Shown: positions 26,143-35,450, counted from the stretch's first letter. The stretch: 64,000 nt of DNA from Ectothiorhodospira lacustris (GCF_022227845.1 NZ_JAJNQN010000002.1:248001-312000); one strand, 5' to 3'. A program made the numbers and translations. The notes: generated from the letters alone by a model not told the origin.

Positions 26143-27267
26143 ATGGCTTGCCCCCTTTGGCATGACCATGAACGGCTGGCCGGCCAGTGCTACCGGATGC
26201 TGCGCCATTACCGTGCCCTGGCCTGCACCCCGGCCACGCCCCTGGCCCGTCTGGAGCGGCGTCTGCTGGCCCACTGGATGCTGCTGGCACAGGACCCGTC
26301 GTCGGTTTGCCCGGACGATCACGGCGACCAGGCCCACTTCACCCGCTGCGCCGCCCGCTGGCTCTCCCGGTGGCCGCCCGCACCGGACGAAGTCTGTCGG
26401 TCATTGCTGGATCATCCCGGGCATCCCTGGGGCTGGCTTCTGGAACACCTACCGCCGGAACAACCTCGCCCCTGGCTTGAGGCCCTGGCGGCATGTCCGC
26501 CCCTCAGTCACCGGCGTTGGCGGGTGGCCGCACACCTGGTTACACCCGCCCCGGAACTCTGCCCGGCCCGCGCCCCTGAGGATCCTGATGAGGCCCTGGC
26601 GGCCCTGCGCTGGGGCGCCGACGCCCCATGGGCACCGGAGACCTGGTTCAGGAACCTGGATACGAGTCTGCCGCCCGAAGCCCTTTGCTGGCAACTGCGC
26701 GGCGGTCTGATTCGGGGCCTGCTTGCACCGTCGCTGGTGAAGGCTCACGCGGCGGTGCTGGCCGGATCCACCCCGGGACTGCATCTGCTGGGAGCCGGCG
26801 GTCTGCCGCAGGTCCTGCCTCGACTGCTGGAGGCCCTGCCCGAACACCCGGCCGCCGCCTGGGGGCTGGCGCTGCACGGGACCCGTACCGCCACGGAAGC
26901 CCTGATCAGCGCCCTTGCCGATCCCCGGACCCTGCCCCACGCGTTGCCGGCCTTCGAGGCGCTAAGCGGCCTGACACTACCCGGGACCCAAGGTCCGCGC
27001 CCCCTGTCCACACCGTCTCCCCATGCTCAAGCCATGGCCTGGTGGCGACAGGTCCACCGCGCCGGACTGGCCGCGCACCCATTGTGGCAGGGGCGGCCAC
27101 GCAGCCATGGGAAGCTGCTGGACTGGCTCGAAGACCATACCGGACAGGCGCTGGACGGCCCGCAGCTGCTGCTGTCGCTGGGCCTGGGCCGCCCCGTAGG
27201 CATGCCACAGGATGGCTGGCAGGATCGGCGGCGACAGACCCTGAGACAGGTCCGCCCCCATGCTTGA
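26143..27267 (+). CDS. TIGR02270-like HEAT-repeat protein, type VI secretion associated
   Basis: A 374-residue protein rich in Ala, Leu, Pro and Trp with helical repeats like HEAT motifs (LHLLGAGGLPQVLPRLLEAL, AAWGLALHGTRTATEALISAL, ALPAFEALSGL). This layout matches the TIGR02270 group, found next to DUF2169 proteins in type VI loci. It has no membrane segment and no visible active site, so it is likely a scaffold or adaptor. Its start lies nine bases after the DUF6484 stop with no good ribosome-binding site, which suggests coupling. Its end overlaps the next gene by eight bases. Confidence 0.65.
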   Translation: MACPLWHDHERLAGQCYRMLRHYRALACTPATPLARLERRLLAHWMLLAQDPSSVCPDDHGDQAHFTRCAARWLSRWPPAPDEVCRSLLDHPGHPWGWLLEHLPPEQPRPWLEALAACPPLSHRRWRVAAHLVTPAPELCPARAPEDPDEALAALRWGADAPWAPETWFRNLDTSLPPEALCWQLRGGLIRGLLAPSLVKAHAAVLAGSTPGLHLLGAGGLPQVLPRLLEALPEHPAAAWGLALHGTRTATEALISALADPRTLPHALPAFEALSGLTLPGTQGPRPLSTPSPHAQAMAWWRQVHRAGLAAHPLWQGRPRSHGKLLDWLEDHTGQALDGPQLLLSLGLGRPVGMPQDGWQDRRRQTLRQVRPHA

Positions 27268-28117
27268 ACTGTGCAACCACAGTCCCTGGGCCGCAGGCCT
27301 GTTCCCCGGCTGGGACCGCGACGGAAAGGGCCGGTATACCCTGGTCATCAAGCGTACTCACCGGTTTTTTTCTTCACGGGAAGAGCCGGAACCCCTGCAT
27401 CCCCCTGCCCCGCTGATCACCGCCGACACCTATCAGGGTGAGCCGGGCGACAGCCCCCTGCTGCGGGCCACGGAGGCCGTCCCCTTCAAACAGGGGACCG
27501 ATGTCCTGATCACCGGCCTGGACGGACTCCTGGGTGGCAGGGGCGCACGCGCGCTGAGGCTGCTCCTGAGCCGTGAAGGCCGGGTACTGCTGGACAAGAC
27601 CCTGCACCGACAGCGGCCGGAGTCCCGGCGCCGTGACTGGCTACGCCCCTGGACCGGGCATGCATCGCACGCCCCGGGGCCGGGTCCCGTGCCCGGCCAC
27701 GCCGCCCCTCAGACCCGGACGCTGCTCGGACTGACACCCCTGCCGACCCGACTCATGACCCTGCCCTTTCAGGGACCTCTGCCCGCCGATACCTTCAATC
27801 AGGCACCGCTCGATCAACGACTGGCGCAACCCCTTACGGGCCATGAAACCCTGACGCTGCAACCGATCCCGGACGGTACGGAATCCGAGCACTTCAGACT
27901 CAGGCTGACGGCCGAGACCATCGGTGCATGGTGGGTTCGAGGTCGGAGCATGAAGCCCCTGACCCCGGTCTGCGACACCCTCTGGCTGGACGGGGATGCC
28001 GGCCTGGTGCATCACATTCACCGGGCCGGGATACCTGCCGATGCCGTCGATGGCGGCCGGGGCTGGATCCTGGTGGGACATCGGGACCATCCCCTGCACC
28101 GGACGCCCGCAGCATGA
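27260..28117 (+). CDS. DUF2169 domain protein, type VI secretion effector-loading factor
   Basis: A 285-residue protein that opens with LELCNHSPWAAGLFPGWDRDGKGRYTLVIKRTHRF, the start pattern of DUF2169. Further markers are PFKQGTDVLITG near residue 75 and the closing GRGWILVGHRD. DUF2169 proteins accompany PAAR or spike genes in type VI loci and are thought to help mount effectors. No PAAR gene follows here; instead a ketosynthase-like gene starts in overlap (ATGA) with its stop. Confidence 0.72.
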   Translation: MLELCNHSPWAAGLFPGWDRDGKGRYTLVIKRTHRFFSSREEPEPLHPPAPLITADTYQGEPGDSPLLRATEAVPFKQGTDVLITGLDGLLGGRGARALRLLLSREGRVLLDKTLHRQRPESRRRDWLRPWTGHASHAPGPGPVPGHAAPQTRTLLGLTPLPTRLMTLPFQGPLPADTFNQAPLDQRLAQPLTGHETLTLQPIPDGTESEHFRLRLTAETIGAWWVRGRSMKPLTPVCDTLWLDGDAGLVHHIHRAGIPADAVDGGRGWILVGHRDHPLHRTPAA

Positions 28118-29235
28118 GCAAGCCCCAGCACCTTTACCTGCGACTGCACACCCCTCGCCTGTGGACGGCCGCCGGTGGAGATCACCTGGCTTTGTGGGCG
28201 GCGGCACGGGCCGGGATGGGGACACAGCAGTTTTCCGATCACCTGGCGGCACTCATGGCCGGGGGGGATCACCCCCGGGGACGCATACGGGTATCTCCGG
28301 CCCTTGAGGGCATGCCGGACAGCCGTGACCGTGTCCGGCGGATGCTGGCGCACGCGCTGCAAGATCCCTTGCCGGCGGACTGCACGGTGCTCTGGCCCTG
28401 CCGACCCGACACCCTGGAGCATCCCTGGCTGGCGCCGGAACGGATCTGGGACTGGATGGGCAAGGCGGCACTCCGGCACCCGCGAACCCGGCTGCAGATC
28501 GTGTTACTGGAAGGTTCCGCCGTAGGCCTCATGGACAGGGCACTGGCAGCACTGCACCAGGAACCGGACCATCACTGGGTACTGGGTTGCGTGGACAGCC
28601 TGTTGATACCGGAGATGCTGTCGGCGCTCCCGGCAGCAGGCAGAACACCGGCCTGGGACGAAGCCGATGGCCTGGTGCCGGGAGAAGCGGCGGTCTTCAT
28701 GCCCGTCTCCCTGTCTGCGGGTGGTCACCAGGTCCGTGCCTGGGATACATGCCCCGAGCCCCGCGATGTCGATCCCGAGGGTGGCGAATTTCTGGCCTGG
28801 GCCATGGCCCTGCACAGCAGCCTGGAACAGGCAAGCCTGGATGCCTTCGCACTGGACGGCGTGGTCCTGCCGGGCAATCCGGACAGGCATGCCGCCATGG
28901 AATGGTACGGTTGCCACGCCAGGGTCTGGCCGCTAAGGAATACCCACCCCCCCGAGGGATCGACCGGGCCGGAGCATCCCATACCCGACGGACTCCTGCC
29001 TCCCATCATGGACCTGGGGGCCGTGCTGGGACATGCAGGCGCCGCCCAGTACCTGCTGCAACTGGCGCTGGGCATGGGCTGGATGGAGGCCGCCCGCCGC
29101 CTGGCGGCCCGGGGGTGCGGCGGGCCGCTGCGGTCGGTGGCAATCCTGGATCGGCCGTTGACGGAGGAACGAGGTGTCGCAATTCTGGAAGTGACCCGGT
29201 GCGCGGACCCGGCCCACGGACAGCCTGAGTCCTAA
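28114..29235 (+). CDS. Beta-ketoacyl-synthase-like (thiolase-fold) protein in a type VI locus
   Basis: A 373-residue protein resembling the ketosynthase-like proteins seen in type VI secretion islands. The stretch [22 protein letters not shown] followed by [14 protein letters not shown] corresponds to the conserved region after the active-site cysteine in ketosynthases, and [20 protein letters not shown] to the C-terminal glycine-rich part. The usual nucleophile context (TACSSS) is absent, so it is probably not catalytic. It starts as ATGA on the DUF2169 stop and ends overlapping the convergent msrA by four bases. Its role in secretion is not known. Confidence 0.65.
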   Translation: MSKPQHLYLRLHTPRLWTAAGGDHLALWAAARAGMGTQQFSDHLAALMAGGDHPRGRIRVSPALEGMPDSRDRVRRMLAHALQDPLPADCTVLWPCRPDTLEHPWLAPERIWDWMGKAALRHPRTRLQIVLLEGSAVGLMDRALAALHQEPDHHWVLGCVDSLLIPEMLSALPAAGRTPAWDEADGLVPGEAAVFMPVSLSAGGHQVRAWDTCPEPRDVDPEGGEFLAWAMALHSSLEQASLDAFALDGVVLPGNPDRHAAMEWYGCHARVWPLRNTHPPEGSTGPEHPIPDGLLPPIMDLGAVLGHAGAAQYLLQLALGMGWMEAARRLAARGCGGPLRSVAILDRPLTEERGVAILEVTRCADPAHGQPES

Positions 29236-29897
29236 ACCGCCCGCTCAAGGTCAGAGGAGTTCCAACGGGGGCATGTCACCCCGGTGCCGCCAAGACCACA
29301 ATAGCCATCGGGATTCTTGGCCAGGTACTGCTGATGATATGCCTCGGCAAAATAGAAGATCGGAGCAGACAGGATCTCGGTGGTGATATCGCCCAGGGCG
29401 CGGGCCTTGAGGGCCGCCTGGAACACGGACCGGGAGTGTTCCGCCGGCTCCGCCTGCCGGGTGCCATGGGTATAGATGCCCGAGCGGTACTGGGTGCCCA
29501 GGTCATTGCCCTGGCGCATGCCTTGGGTGGGGTCGTGGGATTCCCAGAAGGTCCTGAGCAGATCGGCATAACTGATCCGAGCGGGATCAAAGACCACCTG
29601 AACCACTTCGTTATGACCCGTCATGCCGCTGCAGACCTCCCGGTAGGTGGGGTTGGGCGTGAAGCCGCCAGCATAGCCCACCGCCGTGCTGTAGACGCCG
29701 GCCAGCCCCCAGAACCGGCGCTCAGCACCCCAGAAACAGCCCATGCCAAACAGGGCCGTTTCCATATCCTCGGGAAAAGGGGGCTTGAGGGGGGTGCCCA
29801 GGACATGGTGGTGTTCGGGTACCGGCATGGCCTCCTGCCGTCCTGGCAGGGCCTGCTCCGGCGCAGGTAGGGCGGTCTTGCGCAGAAAGGAAAACAT
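29232..29897 (-). CDS. msrA: Peptide methionine-S-sulfoxide reductase A
   Basis: A 221-residue enzyme that repairs S-methionine sulfoxide in proteins using thioredoxin. The catalytic motif is [13 protein letters not shown]; later [28 protein letters not shown] and the resolving-cysteine tail [12 protein letters not shown] are typical. The N-terminal 45 residues are a polar extension seen in E. coli-type MsrA, with no clear signal peptide. I start at MFSFLRK (29897); an in-frame ATG 12 codons upstream is less likely. Confidence 0.95.
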   Translation of the reverse strand: MFSFLRKTALPAPEQALPGRQEAMPVPEHHHVLGTPLKPPFPEDMETALFGMGCFWGAERRFWGLAGVYSTAVGYAGGFTPNPTYREVCSGMTGHNEVVQVVFDPARISYADLLRTFWESHDPTQGMRQGNDLGTQYRSGIYTHGTRQAEPAEHSRSVFQAALKARALGDITTEILSAPIFYFAEAYHQQYLAKNPDGYCGLGGTGVTCPRWNSSDLERAV

Positions 29898-29968
29898 CTC
29901 GGCACACCTCGGGAACGGGATATGCCGCATCATAGTTGATATTTTTACTCAGGAAAACAAGCGGCCAC

Positions 29969-30493
29969 TCAAAAAGGATCCGGGGACTCAGGTTCTGACT
30001 TTGGCTTCGGGCCTGGAATCAGACTCAGGTGACGGGTATCAATCCGTGGCTCGGGCACATCACGGGGTTCACCCAGGGTCGCCCCGGGCTCAGCCAGGGT
30101 CAGGCCGGACAAGTCGACATCCAGGTCCGGTGTCGGCACCCGGTCACTCAGATCGGTCCCCGGCGGCGCCAGGGTCAGCTCCGGTGCCTGGATGGCGGTG
30201 GACGCAAGCCCGATCATCGCAGCAGGGGTGTCATCCAGCGCATCGGCCGCCGGTTCGGCGGCACACGCCATGATCCGGGCCGTCGCACCGGCTTCGCGCA
30301 GCAGTTCAAGATAACGCCGGGCGGTCGCCTCATCCACCCCTTTCTTGACCACCACCGGCTTGCCGGCCAGCATCCCCTCCACCCGGGCTTCCGGCACCCG
30401 GAACAGGGTCGCCAACCTGGCCTTGACGGTGGCCACATCCACGCCCTCCATGGGCTTGCCGGTCACGGCCACCAGATAGGCCCTGTCCACCAT
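29969..30493 (-). CDS. Conserved small N-terminal domain protein with disordered tail
   Basis: A 174-residue protein in two parts. Residues 1-75 form a compact alpha/beta domain (YLVAVTGKPMEGVDVATVKARLATLF, RVEGMLAGKPVVVKKGVDEATARRYLELLREAGATARI) that recurs before varied domains in gammaproteobacterial proteins. Residues 90-174 are rich in Pro, Asp and Leu with repeats such as PDLDVDLSGLTLAEPGATLGEP and appear disordered. The function is unknown. A strong AAGGAGGTG ribosome-binding site precedes the ATG. Confidence 0.7.
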   Translation of the reverse strand: MVDRAYLVAVTGKPMEGVDVATVKARLATLFRVPEARVEGMLAGKPVVVKKGVDEATARRYLELLREAGATARIMACAAEPAADALDDTPAAMIGLASTAIQAPELTLAPPGTDLSDRVPTPDLDVDLSGLTLAEPGATLGEPRDVPEPRIDTRHLSLIPGPKPKSEPESPDPF

Positions 30494-30540
30494 CGCGCAC
30501 CTCCTTTTTTCGATTCAGCGCAACACCGCCTCCTCCGTGA

Positions 30541-30578
30541 CCAAGGATCGGCCCCCCCGGGAGGGGGCCGATCCTTGG
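30541..30578 (-). terminator. Perfect hairpin after the TRAP permease gene
   Basis: CCAAGGATCGGCCCCC and its exact complement make a 16-bp stem around CCGGGA. It starts ten bases after the permease stop on the minus strand. A T run does not follow, so it may be Rho-assisted or may protect the mRNA end. Confidence 0.7.
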
Positions 30579-30587
30579 CAAAACGAC

Positions 30588-32750
30588 TCAGGCGTCGACG
30601 GCTGGCTCAGGCGGCTTGCCCTTCGCCATCCTGCGCTGCCACAGGAACAGAACCACGGCCAGCCCCAGACCCAGCAGGTCGGTAAGCAGATCCCCGGAGA
30701 TGGCCATCAGCGCACCGGCAAACAGCAGCACGCGGACGGGCCATCCCGCCGCCCCGAAGAACCAGCCCTGCGCCGCACCCGCGAGCATGAATACACCCAC
30801 CATCGCGGTGGCAAAGCTCTGGGCAATCTCCGTCCATTCGCCTTCCATCAGCAAGGCCGGATGATAGAAGAAGATGAACGACACAATGAAGGCGGCCAGG
30901 CCCACCTTGAAGGCGGTCACCGAGGTTCGCATGGGCTCTGAGCCCGCGATGGCTGCCCCCGCATAGGCCGCCAGGGCCACCGGCGGCGTGATGGCGGACA
31001 TCACCGCAAAGTAGAACACGAAGAAGTGCGCCACCAGCGGGGCCACGCCCATCTGGATCAAGCCCGGGGCCACCACCGATGCCGCCACGGCATAGGCCGC
31101 CGTGGTGGGCATGCCCATGCCCAGCAGCACGGAAATGCACATGGCGAACAGCAGGGCCAGCAGCTGGCTGTTCTCGGCTACGCCCAGGAGCAGCGAGGAG
31201 AACCGCAGACCGACCCCGGTCAGGCCGATCACACCGACGATGATCCCGGCGCAGGCACAGACGGCAATCAACTGGATGGACATCCGGGCCGCCAGTTCCA
31301 GAGCGCGGGCGGAGCCGAACAGCCCGAGGCGGAACGGAGTCAGCCAGCTCACCACCACGGCACTCATCAGGGCCACCGTGCCGGCGCGAATGACCGAGTA
31401 CCCCATGAACAGGGCACCGATGAGGATGATGATGGGAGCGAACAGATAGACCTGCCGCAGCAACTTGCCGATCTGGGGCAGGTCCTTGGAGGGCAGACCC
31501 TTCATGCCGGTCTTGGCCGCTTCCATGTCCACCATGAAGTAGACGGAGGCAAAGTACAGCAGGGCCGGGATCAGGGCGGCAATGATCAGGTCGGTGTAGG
31601 GAATCCCCGTCACCTCCGCCATGATGAAGGCCCCCGCCCCCATCACCGGCGGCATGATCTGGCCACCGGTGGAAGCCGCCGCCTCAATGGCACCGGCACT
31701 GCGAGGCTTGTAGCCCACCCGTTTCATGAGGGGGATGGTCAGGGAGCCGGTGGCCACCACGTTACCTGCGGAAGTGCCGTTGATCATGCCCATCAGACCA
31801 CTGGCAAACACCGCCACCTTGGCCGGACCACCGCGGGCACGACCGGCGGCGGCAAAGGCGAAGTTCACGAAGTAGTCACCCACCTTTGAGGCCTGCAGGA
31901 AGGCGGCAAAGGCGATGAACAACACGATATAGGTGGAGGACACCGCCGTGGTGGGGCCGAGAATACCGTTGTCCGTATAGATGTACGTGATGAAACGGTC
32001 GGCATCGTAGCCGCTGTGCTCCAGGACACCCGGCAGCCAGGGACCGACGAAACCGTAGAGGATGAAGATACCGGCGATGACCACCAAGGCCATGCCGGCC
32101 ACCCGCCGGGTCAGTTCCAGGATCAGCAGGATACCGGCCGTGGCCACCCAGAAATCGGTCTGCGCAGGCATCACGCCCATGCGGAACTGCAGGACATCCA
32201 GATTGAACAGCAGGTAGGCACAGACCGAGATGCTCCCCGCCATCAGAGACCAGTCATACCAGCCGATGCGGTCGGAACGGGGCTTGAACATCCACGCAAA
32301 GACAATCCCCAGCACAACGCTGGCCAACAGCGCCCAGCTAAAGGTGTGGAATATCCACTCAGGCAGACTGTAGGTGTCGTGGCCCAGGCGCAGTTTCATA
32401 TACATCGCGATGGCCATGGCCACCAGGGCATAGAGGGCTAACCCCACGGTGAGCACCATGGGCAGCAGTTCCAGGACCCATCGTCGTTTTCGGGGATCTG
32501 CCGGCGGCACACAGGCAGCCACGATGGCAAAACCGATCACCAGGGCACCCGCCACGTGGACGATGCGAAAAGCCCAGGTTTCCATCGGGATGACGTTGAG
32601 AACCAGGAGGTGGAAACTGGTATAGGTCAGACCAAGGAGGAACAACAGCAACTTTTGCCAGCGGGTGAGATTGCGCTGGGATGACATGCCCTCTTCGGCA
32701 TCGGCAAGGGACGCAGCATCAATAGGGCCCGATTTTTCGGAGCTCGTCAT
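30588..32750 (-). CDS. TRAP transporter fused permease (DctQM-type, TAXI system)
   Basis: A 720-residue polytopic membrane protein with roughly 18-20 spans. The N-terminal part (about 25-200) corresponds to the small permease, the rest to the large DctM-like permease with GMINGTSAGNVVATGSLTIPLMKRVGYKP, AAASTGGQIMPPVMGAGAFIMAE and the second half repeat LLGMGMPTTAAYA. Such fused permeases pair with a TAXI-type binding protein, which is encoded just upstream. Transport is driven by a sodium or proton gradient; candidate substrates include dicarboxylates and glutamate. The start MTSSEKSG is used, with MSSQRN 21 codons on as an alternative. Confidence 0.94.
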   Translation of the reverse strand: MTSSEKSGPIDAASLADAEEGMSSQRNLTRWQKLLLFLLGLTYTSFHLLVLNVIPMETWAFRIVHVAGALVIGFAIVAACVPPADPRKRRWVLELLPMVLTVGLALYALVAMAIAMYMKLRLGHDTYSLPEWIFHTFSWALLASVVLGIVFAWMFKPRSDRIGWYDWSLMAGSISVCAYLLFNLDVLQFRMGVMPAQTDFWVATAGILLILELTRRVAGMALVVIAGIFILYGFVGPWLPGVLEHSGYDADRFITYIYTDNGILGPTTAVSSTYIVLFIAFAAFLQASKVGDYFVNFAFAAAGRARGGPAKVAVFASGLMGMINGTSAGNVVATGSLTIPLMKRVGYKPRSAGAIEAAASTGGQIMPPVMGAGAFIMAEVTGIPYTDLIIAALIPALLYFASVYFMVDMEAAKTGMKGLPSKDLPQIGKLLRQVYLFAPIIILIGALFMGYSVIRAGTVALMSAVVVSWLTPFRLGLFGSARALELAARMSIQLIAVCACAGIIVGVIGLTGVGLRFSSLLLGVAENSQLLALLFAMCISVLLGMGMPTTAAYAVAASVVAPGLIQMGVAPLVAHFFVFYFAVMSAITPPVALAAYAGAAIAGSEPMRTSVTAFKVGLAAFIVSFIFFYHPALLMEGEWTEIAQSFATAMVGVFMLAGAAQGWFFGAAGWPVRVLLFAGALMAISGDLLTDLLGLGLAVVLFLWQRRMAKGKPPEPAVDA

Positions 32751-32804
32751 GGGGAGGATCTTCTGAACGTACAGGTTGAGTCAGCCGGTTTTCCGGATAA
32801 AACA

Positions 32805-32833
32805 CTTTGGGCCGCGCTCGGCGCGGCCCAAAG
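32805..32833 (-). terminator. Hairpin between TRAP binding protein and permease genes
   Basis: CTTTGGGCCGCGC and GCGCGGCCCAAAG make a perfect 13-bp stem around TCG. It lies in the 118-base gap after the binding-protein gene. Such internal hairpins often give higher expression of the binding protein than the permease by partial termination or mRNA protection. Confidence 0.7.
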
Positions 32834-32868
32834 CAGTGAACCTTTCCGGGTTCTCGATCAGTCCTCGA

Positions 32869-33867
32869 TCAGTCCTTGTACTCGGGCGGAATCAGGTGCT
32901 CGGGCACCTCAATGCCTTTTTCCTTGTAGTAGCGCACCGCACCCGGGTGGAACCACATGAAGGTGTTGTGCACCATGTTCTCGGCGAGGGTTTCCTCGGC
33001 AGAGCGGTGGATGGTCACCATGCGATCGTTGTTGTCCAGCACCGCCTTCATGACCTCATAGACGAAGGACTCCGGCATGTTCTTGCTGGCAATACCGAAG
33101 TTCCACAGGGCCACGGTGGGCTGCTCTTCAGTCACGGAGCGATAGGTGTTGGCAGGGATGACGAAGCGGCTCACCGGATGATTCTCGGTGATTTTGGCGA
33201 TCTCTTCCTCATTGAGGGAGAAGATATTCACCGGCTGCTGGGCCTCGATCTGGCTGAAGGCGGAGATCGGCACACCGGCAGCGAAGGCGAAGGCGTCCAG
33301 CATGCCGTCCTGCACCTGACCCACTTGGTCGGCGGCGCCGCCGTAACGGACGCGCACGTTCAGACCCAGGTCACTGAAGAAACGAGGCCAGAACACGCTG
33401 GCGGTACCGCCGCGGGGACCCACGCCAACGCGTTTGCCGTCCAGATCGGCGATGCTGCTGATACCGGAGCGCTTCAGCGCCACCACCTGCAGGGGGGTCT
33501 GGTACATGGGAAAGAGGGCGCGGACATCACGGGTCTGCAGACCACGGGCCACTTCCAGCTCGCCGTCCCAGCCTTCGCGGGCCGGACCCATGGTGGTCAT
33601 GCCGAATTCCAGGCGACCCTGGTGCACCAGCACCATATTCTGGGTCGGACCGCCGGTCACTTCGGCGGAGGCGTTGACGCCCACCATTTCCTGAATCAGG
33701 CCGCCCCAACCGGCACCGTAGATGAAGTAAGTCCCACCCTGGGATGCCGTGCCGATGTTGACCGAATTCGGCCACCCGGTACGATCCTGTGCCGATACCG
33801 CTCCCGCGGTCATCAGCATGCAGCTCAGGGCGGCAACACCCGCCCAGCGGAAATAACTTCTCAACAT
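32869..33867 (-). CDS. TAXI family TRAP transporter solute-binding protein
   Basis: A 332-residue periplasmic binding protein. A signal peptide with a hydrophobic core (WAGVAALSCMLMTAGAVSA) ends at about residue 26. The mature part begins with VNIGTASQGGTYFIYGAGWGGLIQE, the TAXI hallmark, followed by SSIADLDGKRVGVGPRGGTA. It delivers substrate to the fused permease encoded downstream. The ATG has GGAGGAG upstream. The ligand cannot be predicted; TAXI proteins are linked to glutamate and other organic acids. Confidence 0.94.
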   Translation of the reverse strand: MLRSYFRWAGVAALSCMLMTAGAVSAQDRTGWPNSVNIGTASQGGTYFIYGAGWGGLIQEMVGVNASAEVTGGPTQNMVLVHQGRLEFGMTTMGPAREGWDGELEVARGLQTRDVRALFPMYQTPLQVVALKRSGISSIADLDGKRVGVGPRGGTASVFWPRFFSDLGLNVRVRYGGAADQVGQVQDGMLDAFAFAAGVPISAFSQIEAQQPVNIFSLNEEEIAKITENHPVSRFVIPANTYRSVTEEQPTVALWNFGIASKNMPESFVYEVMKAVLDNNDRMVTIHRSAEETLAENMVHNTFMWFHPGAVRYYKEKGIEVPEHLIPPEYKD

Positions 33868-34132
33868 GGCAACACTCCTCCTGGGAGTATGGGCAACCTT
33901 CGAGGGCTACCTGGGATGTCTTGCTTGATGGTTTGAGATCTTCTGGGCCATCCCGAGAGACCGCCATGTCCCAGCCGGCCAAGCCCGTTCCCGAAGATAG
34001 CATAGACCGCAGGAGGATTTTCACGCTGAAGTAAGATTCCGTTGACATCGGTCGGCATCAGCACCTTGCCCGACATGGCGGAACTGTATGGGAAGCAATC
34101 CGGGAAAGCGCTGAAAAAGCCCCTTGCCGCCA
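33868..34132. other. Upstream region of the TRAP operon
   Basis: No gene was found. The region should hold the minus-strand TRAP promoter, but no convincing -35/-10 pair was identified. It ends in the repeat cluster at about 34133. Confidence 0.3.
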
Positions 34133-34254
34133 CGCTCGCGAATGCGGGAGTCCAGGATTTTCAGTCTGTTACTGGATTCCCGCTTGCGCGGGAATGACGG
34201 CGATTCGATCAGGGCTGCATTACCACCGTCCTGGAATTCCGCTTGGGCGGGAAT
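34133..34254. repeat. Cluster of ATTCCC-N8-GGGAAT-type repeats
   Basis: One perfect copy lies at 34176-34195 (flanks CTGG and GACGG) and a degraded copy, one C short, at 34236-34254. Part of a third copy (GCGGGAGTCCAGG) lies near 34144-34156. The perfect copy is the inverted form of the repeat at 13962-13981. The cluster fills the gap between the TRAP operon and the CHAD gene. Confidence 0.65.
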
Positions 34255-34288
34255 GACTTATTCGGGTCATCCCCAAGCGCCGAATTCC

Positions 34289-35293
34289 TTAGTCATCCGC
34301 GGCGGGATTGGCGCTGATTTGCTGCAATTGGGCCACGGCGGCGGCCAGATGCTCCAGAAAACGGGCGCCCTCTCCTTCCGTGAGCTTCGCCCGCAGCCGG
34401 GACATCAGGTGCTCATGTCGATCGTGAAGCTCCCGGGCCAGGCTCATGAGTCCGGCCCTCTCATCCTGACGGCGGGCGGCTTCCACGTCCGGATGGTCGG
34501 GACTCAGCGTGAGTGAAAGGTCGATCAGTCGTCGCAGCCGCTCGGCCCCGGCCTCCTCGGAGGCCTGACCCAACTCCTGGGAAAAAACCTGAATGTCATG
34601 GATCTCCCCCATCAGGTTCTGCATGTCTTTGAGTTCACGGATCAGCTCCTTGCCCCCGTCCAGTTCCGCCGCCACCGGCTCCAGTAGATAGCGCAGGCGC
34701 TTGCCCTTGATACGGGCCTGATGCACCGCCTCGTCCGCCTCACCGTCATCCCCCGCCACCCGCAGCAGGTGCCGACGAAAATCCTCCGCAGACTCCAGCA
34801 GCCGTGCGGCGGTGACGGCACCAAAGGGCGGACTCTCATCATCACGAATCAGGTCCAGCCGCTCATGCATCCGCTTGTGCAGGCGCCCAAGGGCATCGGG
34901 CAGGGTTTCGTGCAGATCCTGATACTCTTCCTGCAGCCGCTGCTCCAGGCGTCCCATCATCCACTGGTAGCCGGGCCGTTGGTGGGATTTCACCTGGCCG
35001 CGCTGCTGTTCCATCCAGGCAATCTGTACCTCCGTGTCCCGGGCCGGACCCGTCCCGGCGGCCAGCTCCTTCACCCGGCGACGCAGTTTTTTCGGTAACC
35101 AGGACTTCACGAAGGTCTTGTGCGCCGCCAGCAGACTGCGCAATCGCCGCAGAGCCACGCGAAAATCATGCAGGGCTTCCGTATCCTGCGGGTCCGACAG
35201 CCGCTGGGCGGCCTGGGCGGCCTGATCGAGATACTTTCGAGCCAGATCACGCACCACGCGGGCCGCAGGCTGGATCGCCAGACTTTCTTTCAT
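34289..35293 (-). CDS. CHAD domain protein
   Basis: A 334-residue all-helical protein covering a whole CHAD domain. It shows the two conserved histidine-arginine patterns, EALHDFRVALRRLRSLLAAHK near residue 40 and EAVHQARIKGKRLRYLLEP near residue 190. CHAD domains bind inorganic polyphosphate and are often found on polyphosphate granules. No CYTH triphosphatase domain is fused or adjacent. The gene is monocistronic. Its link to polyphosphate is family knowledge rather than visible context. Confidence 0.9.
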   Translation of the reverse strand: MKESLAIQPAARVVRDLARKYLDQAAQAAQRLSDPQDTEALHDFRVALRRLRSLLAAHKTFVKSWLPKKLRRRVKELAAGTGPARDTEVQIAWMEQQRGQVKSHQRPGYQWMMGRLEQRLQEEYQDLHETLPDALGRLHKRMHERLDLIRDDESPPFGAVTAARLLESAEDFRRHLLRVAGDDGEADEAVHQARIKGKRLRYLLEPVAAELDGGKELIRELKDMQNLMGEIHDIQVFSQELGQASEEAGAERLRRLIDLSLTLSPDHPDVEAARRQDERAGLMSLARELHDRHEHLMSRLRAKLTEGEGARFLEHLAAAVAQLQQISANPAADD

Positions 35294-35407
35294 GAATCAC
35301 CGTTCATCCAATGGTCAATAAGCGCCGCCATTAACGCCGATGTAGATGACATTTCAATGAACCCGGTGGCAAGGACCGACCATAGGGCACTCCCCTATGC
35401 ATGGACT

Positions 35408-35443
35408 CCTGTGGGAGCGGGCCTGCCCGCGAACGGGCAGGCC
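35408..35443. repeat. REP-like palindrome
   Basis: GGCCTGCCCG (35420-35429) and CGGGCAGGCC (35434-35443) form a perfect 10-bp stem with a CGAA loop. The lead-in CCTGTGGGAGCGGGC resembles the REP sequences of Pseudomonas. It lies between the CHAD and DoxX genes, downstream of DoxX on the minus strand. Confidence 0.55.
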
Positions 35444-35450
35444 ACGGACA

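Noticed and set aside
34133-34254. Possible CRISPR array from repeated palindromes
   Set aside because: Copies are degraded, irregularly spaced and lack spacers of uniform length; no cas genes.
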